NCBI RefSeq assembly: GCF_024494385.1
Contig: NZ_JAEVLT010000022.1
Coordinates: forward strand, 1 to 64,000
Length of the DNA stretch: 64,000 nt
DNA from: Bacillus sp. EB600
Lineage (GTDB): Bacteria; Bacillota; Bacilli; Bacillales; Cytobacillaceae
Direction of reading: 5' to 3'
The translations under genes were made by a program, and so were the position numbers. The notes beneath the pieces were generated by a model. That model saw only the letters and a program-made list of their open reading frames with translations. It was not told the DNA's origin and did no database searches. Numbering within the stretch: position 1 is the first letter of the stretch; each line of letters begins with the position of its first letter. Of the stretch, positions 28,860 through 39,206 are shown in pieces.

Positions 28860-30824
28860 TTATTCCCCTGTAGTTTGTACTTGTTTTAGATTTGTTTTTC
28901 CCTTAGGACCTAAATACTGATAATCATTAGGATTAATCGGTTTAAATCCTTCAGGTGTGTAGAAACGCAATAGATCTTCATTTACTGTTTTATCAGACAT
29001 ATCAAGTTCATTTACAACCTGATTATTAATTGGCTTACAAGCACTTTGGTTAGTCATTAAGTTTCCTGTATTTGTTTCATAGCATTTTCCGTTTACTTGG
29101 GTAACTTGACTAGATACATAATCACCATTTCTAAATAATGCCCAATTTCGATGCTGCGGTGATAATAAATCTGAACCAAACTCAAGATAATTTTTCGTAT
29201 CAATTCCTAATAAATGAAGTAGTGTTGGGCGAACATCTACTTCCCCGCCAATTTGGTGCTGAACCCCGCCACTTACACCCGGCACGTGTATGAACAATGG
29301 TACCTGCTGGAGCTTCGCATTTATTACTGGGGTAATGGTAGGAACACCCAAAACTTTGGCCATCGCTGCATTATGGTTTTCTGAAAGACCGTAATGATCC
29401 CCATAAAGAATAATGATTGATTTATCATAAAGACCATCTGCTTTTAACGCATCGAAGAACTGTTTAAGGGCTTCATCCATATAGTGGGCTGATTGGAAAT
29501 AATTATTTACAATCGAATCACCATAATTACCCGTAGGGAAATTAGTATCTCCCGGATCCATTTCAAATGGGAAATGGTTTGATAACGTAATAAATTTGGT
29601 GTAGAAAGGCTGTTTTAAACCTTCAAGCATAGGCATTGATTCCTGGAAGTAAGGCTTATCCTTCATTCCATAGTTCTTAATATTTCCTTTAGACATATCA
29701 TAATAGGATGCATCAAAAAACTGATCATAGCCCAATTGTTTATACATAACATTTCGATTCCAGAATGTCTTATAGTTACCATGGAATACAGCAGTCGTAT
29801 AGCCTTGTTGATCTAAAATGGCTGGAGCTGCCTGGTATGTGTTTTGATCCTTATTAATAAATACCGCGCCAGACGATAATGGATATAAAGAATTTTCCAT
29901 TAAGAACTCAGCATCAGATGTTTTACCTTGTCCAGTTTGATGATAAAAGTTATCGAAATAGAAGGTGCTTCCATCATGCGCTAATGAATTTAAAAACGGA
30001 GTTACTTCTTGTCCATCTGGCATTTTATAATCAATCATAAAGTTTTGGAATGATTCCATCGATACATAAATAACATTCATTCCTTTTGCTTTTCCAAAAT
30101 AGGCTGAATTTGGAGCAGCATAATTTGCATTTCGATAGTTTTCTACAGTTGTAATATCACTGCTGCCAGCCATCGCGCGCTGACTGGTTGCTTCAATATT
30201 TTGAATGATATCAAAAATGGTAAAGTTATAAGCACCCAAATATTTTACTAAGTAGTTTCTGTCAAAAGAACGCGATAATAATTGTGGACGATCCTTTTCA
30301 GCTAAACCAAGATTAAATAGAAACACAGTGAGAGCAAGTAATAGGACGATTTGATAAGTTTTACGCTTATTCGAAACAGTCTTCTTGAATACAGTCAGTG
30401 CAAGAACAATTAGAATAATTGTATCTGTGAAGTAAAATATATCTGTTACAGACATCAAGTTAGCCGCACTACTCCCCAAATCCCCTGCATTTGCTTTAGC
30501 CTGTAACATAACTGGGACGGTTATGAAATCATTGAAGAATCGATAATAGACAATATTGGCATATAAAAGAAATGACAGCAAGAAATTGATCATAATCATA
30601 ATCTTTTTTGTATGCTTTTTAGAGAGCAGCGCTAAGCCCAAAAATAATAACGCAGAACTAATTGGGTTAATCGCTAATAAGAACTTCTGCAGATTATCAT
30701 CTATTCCTAATTTGAATACCATTTGATATGCCACATATGTTTTGATCCAAAACAATACAACGGCAATGGCAAAAAAAACAATATGACTACTTTTTATTTT
30801 TTTTAATAGTCCATTCTTTTGCAT
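28860..30824 (-). CDS. Lipoteichoic-acid-synthase-like sulfatase-fold enzyme
   Basis: LtaS-type phosphoglycerol transferase that polymerises glycerol phosphate from phosphatidylglycerol on the outer face of the membrane, or a paralogue that primes or modifies the polymer. 654 residues from ATG 30824, chosen because GAGAGGAG lies between it and an upstream GTG. Five N-terminal membrane helices occupy residues 1-200. The extracellular sulfatase domain follows, with MNVIYVSMESFQNFMI (metal-site Glu), HQTGQGKTSDAEF (nucleophile Thr), GNYKTFWNRN, LYGDHYG and SENHN. The C-terminal tail is longer than in B. subtilis LtaS. Monocistronic. LtaS, YfnI, YqgS and YvgJ paralogues cannot be told apart here. 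Confidence 0.9.
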   Translation of the reverse strand: MQKNGLLKKIKSSHIVFFAIAVVLFWIKTYVAYQMVFKLGIDDNLQKFLLAINPISSALLFLGLALLSKKHTKKIMIMINFLLSFLLYANIVYYRFFNDFITVPVMLQAKANAGDLGSSAANLMSVTDIFYFTDTIILIVLALTVFKKTVSNKRKTYQIVLLLALTVFLFNLGLAEKDRPQLLSRSFDRNYLVKYLGAYNFTIFDIIQNIEATSQRAMAGSSDITTVENYRNANYAAPNSAYFGKAKGMNVIYVSMESFQNFMIDYKMPDGQEVTPFLNSLAHDGSTFYFDNFYHQTGQGKTSDAEFLMENSLYPLSSGAVFINKDQNTYQAAPAILDQQGYTTAVFHGNYKTFWNRNVMYKQLGYDQFFDASYYDMSKGNIKNYGMKDKPYFQESMPMLEGLKQPFYTKFITLSNHFPFEMDPGDTNFPTGNYGDSIVNNYFQSAHYMDEALKQFFDALKADGLYDKSIIILYGDHYGLSENHNAAMAKVLGVPTITPVINAKLQQVPLFIHVPGVSGGVQHQIGGEVDVRPTLLHLLGIDTKNYLEFGSDLLSPQHRNWALFRNGDYVSSQVTQVNGKCYETNTGNLMTNQSACKPINNQVVNELDMSDKTVNEDLLRFYTPEGFKPINPNDYQYLGPKGKTNLKQVQTTGE

Positions 30825-31613
30825 TTTTAATGCTCCTCTCACTTATTACTTTGACTTTGATTTTTAAATACCTCTGGTAAATAGTGTGTCTAACGTGTTT
30901 TCCATTGTTGTAATGGCGAACGTATCCCTTCCATACTAATAATACCACCCACGCTACTTAAAACAGCAAGCCAATAAACTATGACGGACATAATCCACCA
31001 CTGGAACCAGCAAACTGTCCTTCATCGGTTTTATGACGGACAAAGTCACTACTAGTACAATTAATTTGTCTGATAAGCTCATCACAATAAACATTAACAA
31101 AGCTATTTTGAAAGAATGAATAGCCAAATTCTATTAAACAATAATGATTTGGACTTAATATTAAAAAAGTATGAACAAACTATTAAATTTTTAAATCGTA
31201 TTTATTCTTATCCCGAATAGCCCGGTCCGACTTCCATAAATTCAGGCTAATTTAGGAAGGATTTACAATAAAGAGTGGAGAATAAATAACTCAATAATTG
31301 GCAGAGCTTTAAAGGAGATAAAGGAAACATTATGGAATTGACTTGTAAGTTAGGAAAAATAAAAATCCTGCTACCCGATGCTTCCACATCATATTTCTTT
31401 ATTGATATAAAAATACGAATTACTTCACAAAAAATCGGATATTTTAAACGCTGCAAAACAATCCATTCCCGGTCTTGTTAATTCCAGAAATCTTCTTGCA
31501 AGTATTGCAACGTGTGGATGGAGTGAATTTAAGTCATTTGAACTTGGATGCTGATCCATATGATCCTGTGCATGGGGATTAAATAATTTCCTACGTGTTC
31601 GGGTCGAAAATTC
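30825..31613. other. Gene-poor intergenic region
   Basis: No gene supported. Contains diverged half-units of the 52-bp minisatellite (30,980-31,060). Near 31,483-31,581 a plus-strand frame ends FLQVLQRVDGVNLSHLNLD then ADPYDPVHGD and a stop. It looks protein-like and may be a gene scrap, but it has no start and no recognised family. Confidence 0.35.
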
Positions 31614-31841
31614 CTAAGGCTGCAAACCATGAGTTTGTTGGAATCTTTGAACGGCGCTTGTAGTTGAAGCCCTATACCATCCATCGGGGTATCCTACATT
31701 ATATCCATTTATATTTAATTGCTTTTGGACAAGTTTCACCTGTTCCATTAAAACACTCCATGTGTGCACCTCTACAATGCCGGTACCTTCCATTTGAAAT
31801 CGGTCCTGAAACTCTTTAACCACATTAATTCTAATGCTCAT
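31614..31841 (-). pseudogene. Peptidoglycan-binding-domain remnant
   Basis: 75 codons. The second half, VKLVQKQLNINGYNVGYPDG followed by TTSAVQRFQQTHGLQP, is a clear PG_binding_1 repeat. Before it, VKEFQDRFQMEGTGIVEVHT and WSVLM is the tail of a second such repeat. No ribosome site and no catalytic domain are present. Most likely the surviving end of a cell-wall hydrolase or spore-cortex protein gene. Confidence 0.65.
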
Positions 31842-32283
31842 TTGGCGGTTGTGAATAATGATCTATTACACTTAAATATTTCCAAAGGACAATCAGGATT
31901 CTAAAGATTTGTAAACTATTTCACTTAAACTACCATGAAAATAAACTTCTGTAATTTAAGGAAAATTGGCAATTATTAAAGAAGGCGCAGCTCATTCATT
32001 TTTAAAAAGGGGAGGGCGCCTCATACATTGATCTTTGGAATCGAGTTAAGAGGATTAAGATAACATCTGGTTCTCTAATTAAATAACACTTTTTAAAATA
32101 AATTGGAATAAATATAATGATTTATTGGATACTAACTATTATCTGATAACGTTGGAGGAAATCATGCTCAAAAGAGGAAAAATTAACCAGAGTTTCTTAC
32201 AGTAGTAATCATTTTTATCATAATATAAATGTGCCTTTCTTATTCAACAAAACCAGCTAATAGAACTATATTGTTATTCCAGA

Positions 32284-32320
32284 AAAGGGCGCAATTCTAC
32301 AGCAGGAATTGTGCTTTTTC
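32284..32320 (+). terminator. Terminator-like hairpin
   Basis: GCGCAATT pairs with AATTGTGC across ten bases, flanked by AAAAGG and CTTTTTCC. No intact gene precedes it within 400 bp. The rest of 31,842-32,373 shows no gene. Confidence 0.5.
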
Positions 32321-32373
32321 CTTATGTTTAGGGCCATTTAATGAGGTAACGGAAAGTTCCTCAATTATTATTT

Positions 32374-33897
32374 ACTCAACTTTCGCAGAGTGAAATTGGC
32401 AAATAAGCCTTGATATAAATAGGCAAGCAAGAGAACCACTGCTCAAGTTGACTTTGAATTAACTTTTTGAATTTCTTATTTGCCTGTTTTAAGACGTCTT
32501 GAAGAAGCTCGATTAACTGTTGCAATGCAACAGCCCAATCAAGTTCATTAATTTCATCGCATAATTCATAAAACAGACCACCAATTGTTCGTTGGTCGGT
32601 ATTACAGCGGTTTTGCCACGATAACACGATAAAACGTGCAAATACGATGGTTGTATGACTGATTAACCCATCATACGAACGACTCTGAAACTCTTTTTCA
32701 AGTTTCAACAAAGATTTGGTTGTCTTAAAGAACACCTCAATATCCCAACGCATCCCATAGATTCGAACAATTTCCTGTTCTGAAAGGGTGCAATCAGTGC
32801 TGAGGATGGCAAGCCATTCACTCTTCTTGTTTCTGTTTTGAACGAATATAACTTTTACTGGTGTACCGTTCGCCATAACTGTATAAATGGAGCGAAGGAT
32901 ACCCTTTTTCAACTGAATAGGTTGAGCTAAGTGATAGAGTTGCTTTAATGAAACCAATTTTCCGTCAACGTTATATCGCTGTTTTGTTTCTTTTACCATG
33001 CCAATCACGTCTAAACCTTGTGCAACAATGGCTTTGACAAGTGGAGGCAGGGTAAACCAAGAATCCATTAACACATAACTGGCAGTTATTCCATTTTCCA
33101 GAGCACTCTTTATCATATCAGGAATCTGTTCAGGTTCTGACTGCAACGCATTTTTCCGGCGTTTATAACCGCAAGTACGCTTGTCAATCTCTTCCGAGAT
33201 TCCATTAATCTGAGACTTCTTGGAACTGAGTAAGGAGAAGTCAATTGGCATGAATGTGTAGCCATCTGACCAACCTAAAGTCAACATGCGAAAGCCTTTA
33301 TAAAAGCGCATTTTAAGAGAAGCGTGATCAAGGCAGCGTGCCAGCAATTCCACCTTTTTACTACGGTTTCTATCAAATGATGAATCATCTACAATAAAGA
33401 CTTTAGGACGGCTTTTGTCTGTTAGACGTTCTACTTTATGAATAGAGAATGAACTCAAGAGAAGCAAAAAACGTCGCCAGTTAAATGTCGATTGGTTTAA
33501 GAAACGATATACGGAATCCTTGGCTGGGAATTGGTCTGCTTTCTTTGACTGAAGAAGAGAAAACCAATTCTTGTGTTGGAAAATCAGACAAGTTGAAACA
33601 AATATGAACAACTAAATCCGAAGGATTTTTTAATGCCTGCATGACGTAAGTGCTTATTAATATTAAGCTCTGAAAGTACTGAATCAAGTTCTTTTGGTAG
33701 TTGATTATATTGGCTATTTTGGTCTATCATATAGAGGACACCTCTTCTGTGTGGTAGTGATTTCTCGTCAATCTCACTATACCAAGGAACGAGGTGTTTT
33801 TCATTTTTTAATAACCATGTCAAGCAATGTAATAGATTTACTTAAAATTTAATACAATCAAGGATTAGCACTTATTTTATTGGTGCGAAAGTTGAGT
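32374..33897 (-). mobile_element. IS4-family insertion sequence
   Basis: Perfect 14-base inverted ends ACTCAACTTTCGCA (32374-32387) and TGCGAAAGTTGAGT (33884-33897) bound a 1.52-kb element with one transposase frame. The transposase stop codon lies inside the left end. A target-site duplication is not obvious. The element sits just upstream of DUF3231 copy 2. Confidence 0.85.
32376..33730 (-). pseudogene. IS4-family DDE transposase, frameshifted
   Basis: The N-terminal part from ATG 33730 (MIDQNSQYNQLPKELDSVLS, AGIKKSFGFSCSYLFQLV) ends at a stop near 33,584. The remaining 400 residues continue in another frame with LIFQHKNWFSLLQSKKAD. Catalytic residues of the DDE core are visible in the second frame: VDDSSFDR (first Asp), LMDSWF (second Asp) and YGMRWDIEVFFKTTKSLLKL (Glu with the IS4-type Y-2-R-3-E signature). 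A base was probably lost near 33,590. IS4 elements are not known to need frameshifting, so the element is probably inactive. Confidence 0.8.
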
Positions 33898-33990
33898 TAT
33901 TTATAAATTTTCCTTTTTGCATAAATTTCCGTACATAATTCCATCATAAATATATGGAAGCTGTGTTAGAAGAGGAGGGTTACTTTCGAA

Positions 33991-35031
33991 ATGACAAATC
34001 TGAATGATGAAAAAGTAATGTCTGAAAACAATATCCCACTTTCTGCTTCGGAATTGGGGTTTCTTTGGGCACAATATATAAACGATACTTTAGATATTTG
34101 TGTTATGAATTATTTCAAAAATACTTGTAGGGATAAAGACATCCTCCCTCTTATCAAAAATTCCTTAAATATAGCACAAAGGGATATCAAAGTTATTTCA
34201 GAGATTTTTTATAAAGAAAACCACCCGATACCGGTAGGATTTACGGACAAGGATGTAAATGTAGACGCACCAAGATTGTATTCAGACACATTTATTCTAA
34301 TCTATATACAAAGATTGGAAGTAATTGCAATGGTAAGTGTTAGTATGGCAATTGGCCTTTCAGCCCGTTCAGATGTAAGTCGATTTTTTAGAGATTTACT
34401 TGTTTCCGTTTCCGAACTACACGATAAGGCTAGAAAAGTTATGTTATCAAAGGGTGTTTATGTTCGAACACCGCAAATACCTATGCTTAAAAACGTTGAT
34501 TTTGTAAAAAAACAAAGTTTCCTATTTGATTTTTTAGGACAGCATAAACGGCCTTTATCAGCAATTGAAATTACACATCTTTTTAATAACATTCAAACAA
34601 ATGCTTTGGGCAAAACAATGATGATGGCATTTGCACAAGTTTGTAAAAATGAGGATGTTAAACAATTTTTTATAAGGGGAAAAGAAATTGCAAAAAAGCA
34701 TATGGAAAAATTCAGTTCAATCCTAATTAATGAAGATATTCCTGCACCCATGAGTTGGGATGCACATGTAACGGATAATATCGTTGCGCCCTTTTCAGAT
34801 AAATTGATGATGTTTCAAACAACCTATATGAATGCCGTAGGAATAGGAAATTACGGTATGGCAGCAGGAACTTGTCAAAGAATGGATTTAAGTACCACAT
34901 TTTCTCGGCTTGCGGCAGAAATTGCGTTATTTGCGGAAGATGGTGCAAATATACTTATAAAATACGGATGGTTAGAAGAACCACCGAAATCAGTAGATCG
35001 GCAAGTTCTTGCAAATCAACCGAAACTCTAA
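33991..35031 (+). CDS. DUF3231 family protein, copy 2
   Basis: 346 residues from ATG 33991, with AGGAGGG upstream. Same two-half helical layout as copies 1 and 3: LSASELGFLWAQYINDT, IPVGFTDKDV and PRLYSDTF in the first half; IPAPMSWDAHVTDN, PFSDKLMMFQ and KYGWLEEPPK in the second. The N-terminus has a ten-residue extension absent from the others. It is closer to copy 1 (shared IPVGFTDKDV) than to copy 3. It follows the IS4 element by 93 bp, so its promoter may be partly supplied by the element end. It has its own terminator. Confidence 0.88.
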   Translation: MTNLNDEKVMSENNIPLSASELGFLWAQYINDTLDICVMNYFKNTCRDKDILPLIKNSLNIAQRDIKVISEIFYKENHPIPVGFTDKDVNVDAPRLYSDTFILIYIQRLEVIAMVSVSMAIGLSARSDVSRFFRDLLVSVSELHDKARKVMLSKGVYVRTPQIPMLKNVDFVKKQSFLFDFLGQHKRPLSAIEITHLFNNIQTNALGKTMMMAFAQVCKNEDVKQFFIRGKEIAKKHMEKFSSILINEDIPAPMSWDAHVTDNIVAPFSDKLMMFQTTYMNAVGIGNYGMAAGTCQRMDLSTTFSRLAAEIALFAEDGANILIKYGWLEEPPKSVDRQVLANQPKL

Positions 35032-35108
35032 CGTAAAAAATTAAGGAACAATATTTTGAAACATAATTCAATATTCCACAATTGGGCGCGATTGTTGAGA
35101 AATAAGTA

Positions 35109-35159
35109 AAAGTGCGATACATATTAAACATGACTAATATGTATCGCACTTTATTTTTT
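35109..35159 (+). terminator. Strong Rho-independent terminator
   Basis: AAAGTGCGATACATATTA pairs with TAATATGTATCGCACTTT, followed by ATTTTTTA. Confidence 0.9.
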
Positions 35160-35350
35160 ATGACTTTTTAGGTCTTGATAAGAAAACTTTTACGAACGTT
35201 TTTATAAGATATGTTAGTTTTTTCGGTAAATAAATATAATGAATAATCAGGAAGACTAATTTTGACATAATAAGAAGGTTTTTTCTAGGTACTATCAAGA
35301 AGTTATCCTTTATAATTAAGATAGGAAAGAAAAATAGGAGAGAAATAAAA

Positions 35351-35971
35351 ATGATTACACGAAGACTGAAAAAGAATCTATCCAGCTTCGTCTTGCTTGT
35401 GTCTATCTCTGCATTAGTTGTATTATTCAGTTACTTTTATTGGGACAATGATATCCCTTATTTACAAAGGGATCCATTTGTAAAAGTTAAAAAATACACC
35501 CCGCTTATTCATAATGAATTAGCAAAATACCATCTTGAAAAATACACCCCAGTTCTCATTGCATTAATGCAGCAAGAAAGTCATGGTAAAGGTGGAGACC
35601 CAATGCAATCATCTGAATCGATAGGTCTATCTCCGAATTCGATTAAAGATCCAAATATAAGTATTCAATTAGGTGTAAAACATTTTCGAAAAGTCCTTAC
35701 TTATGGTCAGGAAAAACAGGTAGATTTCGCGACCATTATTCAAGCTTATAATATGGGTATTGGTTACATTAATTATGTTACAGAACATGGAGGAAAACAT
35801 AGTGAGGAATTAGCCAAAGATTTTTCCCTATTAGAAGTTCAAAAGAACCCTAAGATTTATACTTGCAAAAAAAGGCTTTTTAAATCGAGATATCCATATT
35901 GTTATGGTGATTACTCATATAGTGAAAAGGTGACTAAAAATATAAATTCATTGACTGAGAGTAACAAATAA
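35351..35971 (+). CDS. Membrane-anchored lysozyme-like (CwlT-type) muramidase
   Basis: 206 residues. A basic N-terminus and one membrane segment (FVLLVSISALVVLFSYFYW) anchor an extracellular lysozyme-like domain: LIALMQQESHGKGGDPMQSS with the catalytic Glu in QQES, then SIQLGVKHFRKVL and IQAYNMGIGYINYV. This is the N-terminal muramidase domain pattern of CwlT and conjugative-element hydrolases, here without the NlpC/P60 partner domain. Predicted to cleave glycan strands of peptidoglycan. AGGAGAG precedes ATG. No conjugation genes are nearby, so a housekeeping or sporulation role is as likely. Confidence 0.85.
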   Translation: MITRRLKKNLSSFVLLVSISALVVLFSYFYWDNDIPYLQRDPFVKVKKYTPLIHNELAKYHLEKYTPVLIALMQQESHGKGGDPMQSSESIGLSPNSIKDPNISIQLGVKHFRKVLTYGQEKQVDFATIIQAYNMGIGYINYVTEHGGKHSEELAKDFSLLEVQKNPKIYTCKKRLFKSRYPYCYGDYSYSEKVTKNINSLTESNK

Positions 35972-36596
35972 AATGTAAAAAGAGCTGGGAATTTTATCTC
36001 AACAATATAAAGTATTGTGAACCCTTGGACTTAAACGAGTGAGTGCGTTAGTGAAAGAAGAATTAATTAATTTAATGAATTAAAATTACTAAAAGTAATT
36101 GAAAAATTTTTTTTAGTAGAAAGGGAGATTTTAATTGAAGAAATATTTTGTTTGCTATATTCTGAAAAATGATATTAAGTGTGGAAATATATTAAACGGG
36201 CTAGATGTGTAAAGAGGGAGAGGTTTTACAAGAAATAGGGATTTGTGTAGAGAAATGGAAACAAATCTCGCAATAAGCATTAACGGACATGAGAAGCAGT
36301 AATAATGACACCTTTTCATTTTAAAGCGTGTTAATTTTTGATTCTTAGATAGCACTCAAAAGCATATCTCTACACAGACCAAAAATATTGAAATGATAGA
36401 TCAAAATGAATAGGTTCTTGCGAAGACCGATTAGGAGGAATATAGTATAAATTCTTATTAATAGGTTATTTACGGGTTTTACATGAAAAGAATTGTTCTA
36501 AATGTCATACTCATCAATTTATACCTAAGGTAAATAAACGGTTACTATATATAGTTTCTCAACGTTTTTGAAACTTAAATATGGGAGAGTAGATGA
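35972..36596. other. Intergenic, no firm gene
   Basis: A 25-codon frame from TTG 36135 (MKKYFVCYILKNDIKCGNIL...) has an AAGGGAG site before it but no other support. The rest is AT-rich and without recognisable structure up to the penicillin-binding protein promoter. Confidence 0.3.
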
Positions 36597-38951
36597 ATGT
36601 CAGAAGAAAAATATCGTTCTCGCGAAGAACGAAAACAATTGGAAAAAACAATACAAAATAAACAAAATAGCAGTAAGTCATCTAAAAAAGGATCCTTGTT
36701 GAAAAAAATTATCCTTGCTTGTGTGCTGGTTGGGGCATTAACAGTTGGAGCAGGAGCCATTACGTTTGCCGAGATGGTTAAGGATACACCTAAATTAGAT
36801 CCTTCAAAGCTAGTAGATCCGCTCGCTACGAAATTTTACGATGAAAAGGGAAATTTTCTTTATGAATATGGAAAGCAGAATCGCACAAAAATTACGTATA
36901 ATCAAGTTCCACAAGAGTTGGAGAATGCTTTTATCGCGACCGAAGATGCCAATTTCTATCATCATCATGGAATTGATATAAAAGGAACGATTAGGGCAAT
37001 TTTAGTGAATCTAATGGGGAATTTCGGGGACCAGGGTGGAAGTACCATTACGCAGCAGGTTATCAAAAACTCATTCTTGACACCACAAAAAACGATCAAG
37101 CGCAAGGTGGAAGAATGGGATTTAGCGTATCAGCTTGAAAATCGGTACTCTAAGCATGACATTTTAATGATGTATTTAAACAAGATTTACCTTGGAGACG
37201 GGGCCTATGGTGTCGCCGCGGCGGCGAAAAGCTATTACGGCATTGACTCAAACCATTTGAATCAATTGACACTGCCGGAGGCTGCGATGCTGGCAGGGCT
37301 TCCGCAAGGTCCAAGTATTTATGATCCGACCATTCCGGCAAACCAAAAAGCTGCAACAAACCGTCGCAATCTTGTCTTAAGCTCTATGAATAAACAGGGC
37401 TATATCACGGAGAAACAAATGCAGGATGCTATGAAGGTCCCGGTAACAACGGGCCTTGTTCCGAAAGCAACTCAACAGGGAATGCCATATGATGCATTTT
37501 TGGATGCTGCTGTTAAAGAAGTGAAGGCCAAACTTAAGAATGTCGACATTAGCGTAGATGGATTATCCATCTATACAACATTAGATCCAAAAGCGCAGGA
37601 TTATGCGGATAAAATGATGGACACAAATGATATAATTGCTTATCCTAATTCCCGTTTTCAGGGCGCTTTCGTATTTTTGGATTCAAAGACTGGTGCCGTT
37701 CGGGCAATCGGAAGCGGACGTAATGATTATAATGCGACCTTCATGGGAAACAACTTTGCAATCGATATGAATCGTCAGCCAGGTTCCTCATTTAAACCAA
37801 TTTTCGATTATGGCCCGGCGATTGAGAATTTAAAATGGTCTACCGCTCATCAAATCGATGACCAACCAACAACATATTCAACTGGCCAGCCTATTAATAA
37901 CTGGGATCATCAATATCATGGAATGTTATCGATTAGAACAGCACTTCAATGGTCGTACAATATCCCAGCTCTCCTTACGCTAAGGGACGTTGGAATGGCT
38001 AAGGCAAAAAACTTTGCGGAGCAGCTTGGTATTACTTTTCCTAATAAACAGGTCTATGAATCAAATGCGATTGGGAGCAATTCGGTTAATCCGTTAGAAA
38101 TGGCTGGAGCCTACAGTGCATTTGCTAATAATGGAGTCTACACTGCACCGCATTTTGTTACAAAAGTAGTCTTTCCAGATGGCACTGTTGTTAACTTTAC
38201 TCCGAAGCCAAAGCGAGTTATGCATGATTACACAGCCTATATGGTGACCGATATGTTACGGACAGTTGTAAATTCTGGGACAGGAACTGCTGCAAATGTC
38301 CCTGGACTAGATGTGGCCGGAAAAACTGGCACAACAAATTTTAATGATAAGACTAGTAAAGAATTTGGATACCCATCCACTGCTACGAATGATAGTTGGT
38401 TTGCAGGGTATACACCACAATACACGATGGCTGTCTGGACGGGATATACGAAAAATGGCAGAGGCAACTATTTGATGGGTGATACTACTAAAATTTCACA
38501 ACTCATGTTTAAGTACATGATGGAAGCAATTGAAACTGACAAACCCAGATTTAAGCAGCCTAGCGACGTATATCGAGTAAATAATGAACTGTATATTAAA
38601 GGTGCAAATAAAGAAGAACAACCATCAGTTCAAAATAACGATAAAAAAGATAACCATTCTGGTAATGGAAATAATATGGAAACGAATCCAAAAGCACCGG
38701 TACCTAATCCTACGGATCAACCGTCAGCTCCAAAAGCACCGGTACCTAATCCTACGGATCAAGCGCCAGCTCCAAAAGCACCGGTACCTAATCCTGCGGA
38801 TCAAGCGCCAGCTCCAAAAGCACCGGTACCTAATCCTGCGGATCAAGCGCCAGCTCCAAAAGCACCGGTACCTAATCCTGTGGATCAATCACCTGCTCCT
38901 AATGCATCGGGGCCTACTCCTACGGATCAACCACCAGCTCCTAAACCATAA
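36597..38951 (+). CDS. Class A penicillin-binding protein (PBP1-like) with repeat tail
   Basis: Bifunctional peptidoglycan synthase: glycosyltransferase and DD-transpeptidase. 784 residues. Cytosolic basic tail 1-35, membrane segment about 36-58. GT51 domain with IATEDANFYHHHG (catalytic Glu 116) and GGSTITQQ (147-154). Transpeptidase motifs SSFK (Ser 397), SYN (453-455) and KTG (576-578). The C-terminal region carries six 14-residue repeats of the KAPVPNPADQAPAP type, likely a wall-spanning extended linker. ATG with GGGAGAG upstream; terminator 50 bp after the stop. Whether it is the PonA orthologue or another class A paralogue cannot be decided. Confidence 0.93.
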   Translation: MSEEKYRSREERKQLEKTIQNKQNSSKSSKKGSLLKKIILACVLVGALTVGAGAITFAEMVKDTPKLDPSKLVDPLATKFYDEKGNFLYEYGKQNRTKITYNQVPQELENAFIATEDANFYHHHGIDIKGTIRAILVNLMGNFGDQGGSTITQQVIKNSFLTPQKTIKRKVEEWDLAYQLENRYSKHDILMMYLNKIYLGDGAYGVAAAAKSYYGIDSNHLNQLTLPEAAMLAGLPQGPSIYDPTIPANQKAATNRRNLVLSSMNKQGYITEKQMQDAMKVPVTTGLVPKATQQGMPYDAFLDAAVKEVKAKLKNVDISVDGLSIYTTLDPKAQDYADKMMDTNDIIAYPNSRFQGAFVFLDSKTGAVRAIGSGRNDYNATFMGNNFAIDMNRQPGSSFKPIFDYGPAIENLKWSTAHQIDDQPTTYSTGQPINNWDHQYHGMLSIRTALQWSYNIPALLTLRDVGMAKAKNFAEQLGITFPNKQVYESNAIGSNSVNPLEMAGAYSAFANNGVYTAPHFVTKVVFPDGTVVNFTPKPKRVMHDYTAYMVTDMLRTVVNSGTGTAANVPGLDVAGKTGTTNFNDKTSKEFGYPSTATNDSWFAGYTPQYTMAVWTGYTKNGRGNYLMGDTTKISQLMFKYMMEAIETDKPRFKQPSDVYRVNNELYIKGANKEEQPSVQNNDKKDNHSGNGNNMETNPKAPVPNPTDQPSAPKAPVPNPTDQAPAPKAPVPNPADQAPAPKAPVPNPADQAPAPKAPVPNPVDQSPAPNASGPTPTDQPPAPKP
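38691..38942 (+). repeat. 42-bp tandem repeat encoding the Pro-rich tail
   Basis: Six units of 42 bp starting at 38691, 38733, 38775, 38817, 38859 and 38901, each AAAGCACCGGTACCTAATCC followed by a variable Asp-Gln-Pro part. Units 3 and 4 are identical and the last is diverged. The number of units is likely to vary between strains. Confidence 0.9.
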
Positions 38952-39002
38952 ACACGGTTAAATAAAGAAGGTTCTTGTTGATTCAACGAGTACATTAACA
39001 AG

Positions 39003-39032
39003 AAAAGGTCATCACTTTTGATGACCTTTTTT
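39003..39032 (+). terminator. Strong Rho-independent terminator
   Basis: AAAAGGTCATCA-CTTT-TGATGACCTTTTTT. Confidence 0.9.
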
Positions 39033-39174
39033 ACTTTCAATAGCGGTTAGCTAGAATTTTTAGCTCGCAAAAAAAGATGGTATAGCGTAAATGAAGTATC
39101 CGAACACTCGATTTGCATTTCTTAGGTCCGCCCAAACTACCCTCGGATAATATAAAATTCTAGTTGCATACAAA

Positions 39175-39188
39175 ATGATTAAAATCAT
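39175..39188. promoter_or_regulatory. Inverted repeat in front of the flavohaemoglobin gene
   Basis: ATGATT-AA-AATCAT, 19 bp before the first hmp-like codon. Its position suits a repressor site for a nitric-oxide-responsive gene, but it does not match any consensus well enough to name the regulator. Confidence 0.3.
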
Positions 39189-39206
39189 GTAGGCACTCAG
39201 CCCTAT

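Noticed and set aside
38584..38961. Repetitive 125-codon plus-strand frame
   Set aside because: Out-of-frame reading of the 42-bp repeat in the penicillin-binding protein gene.
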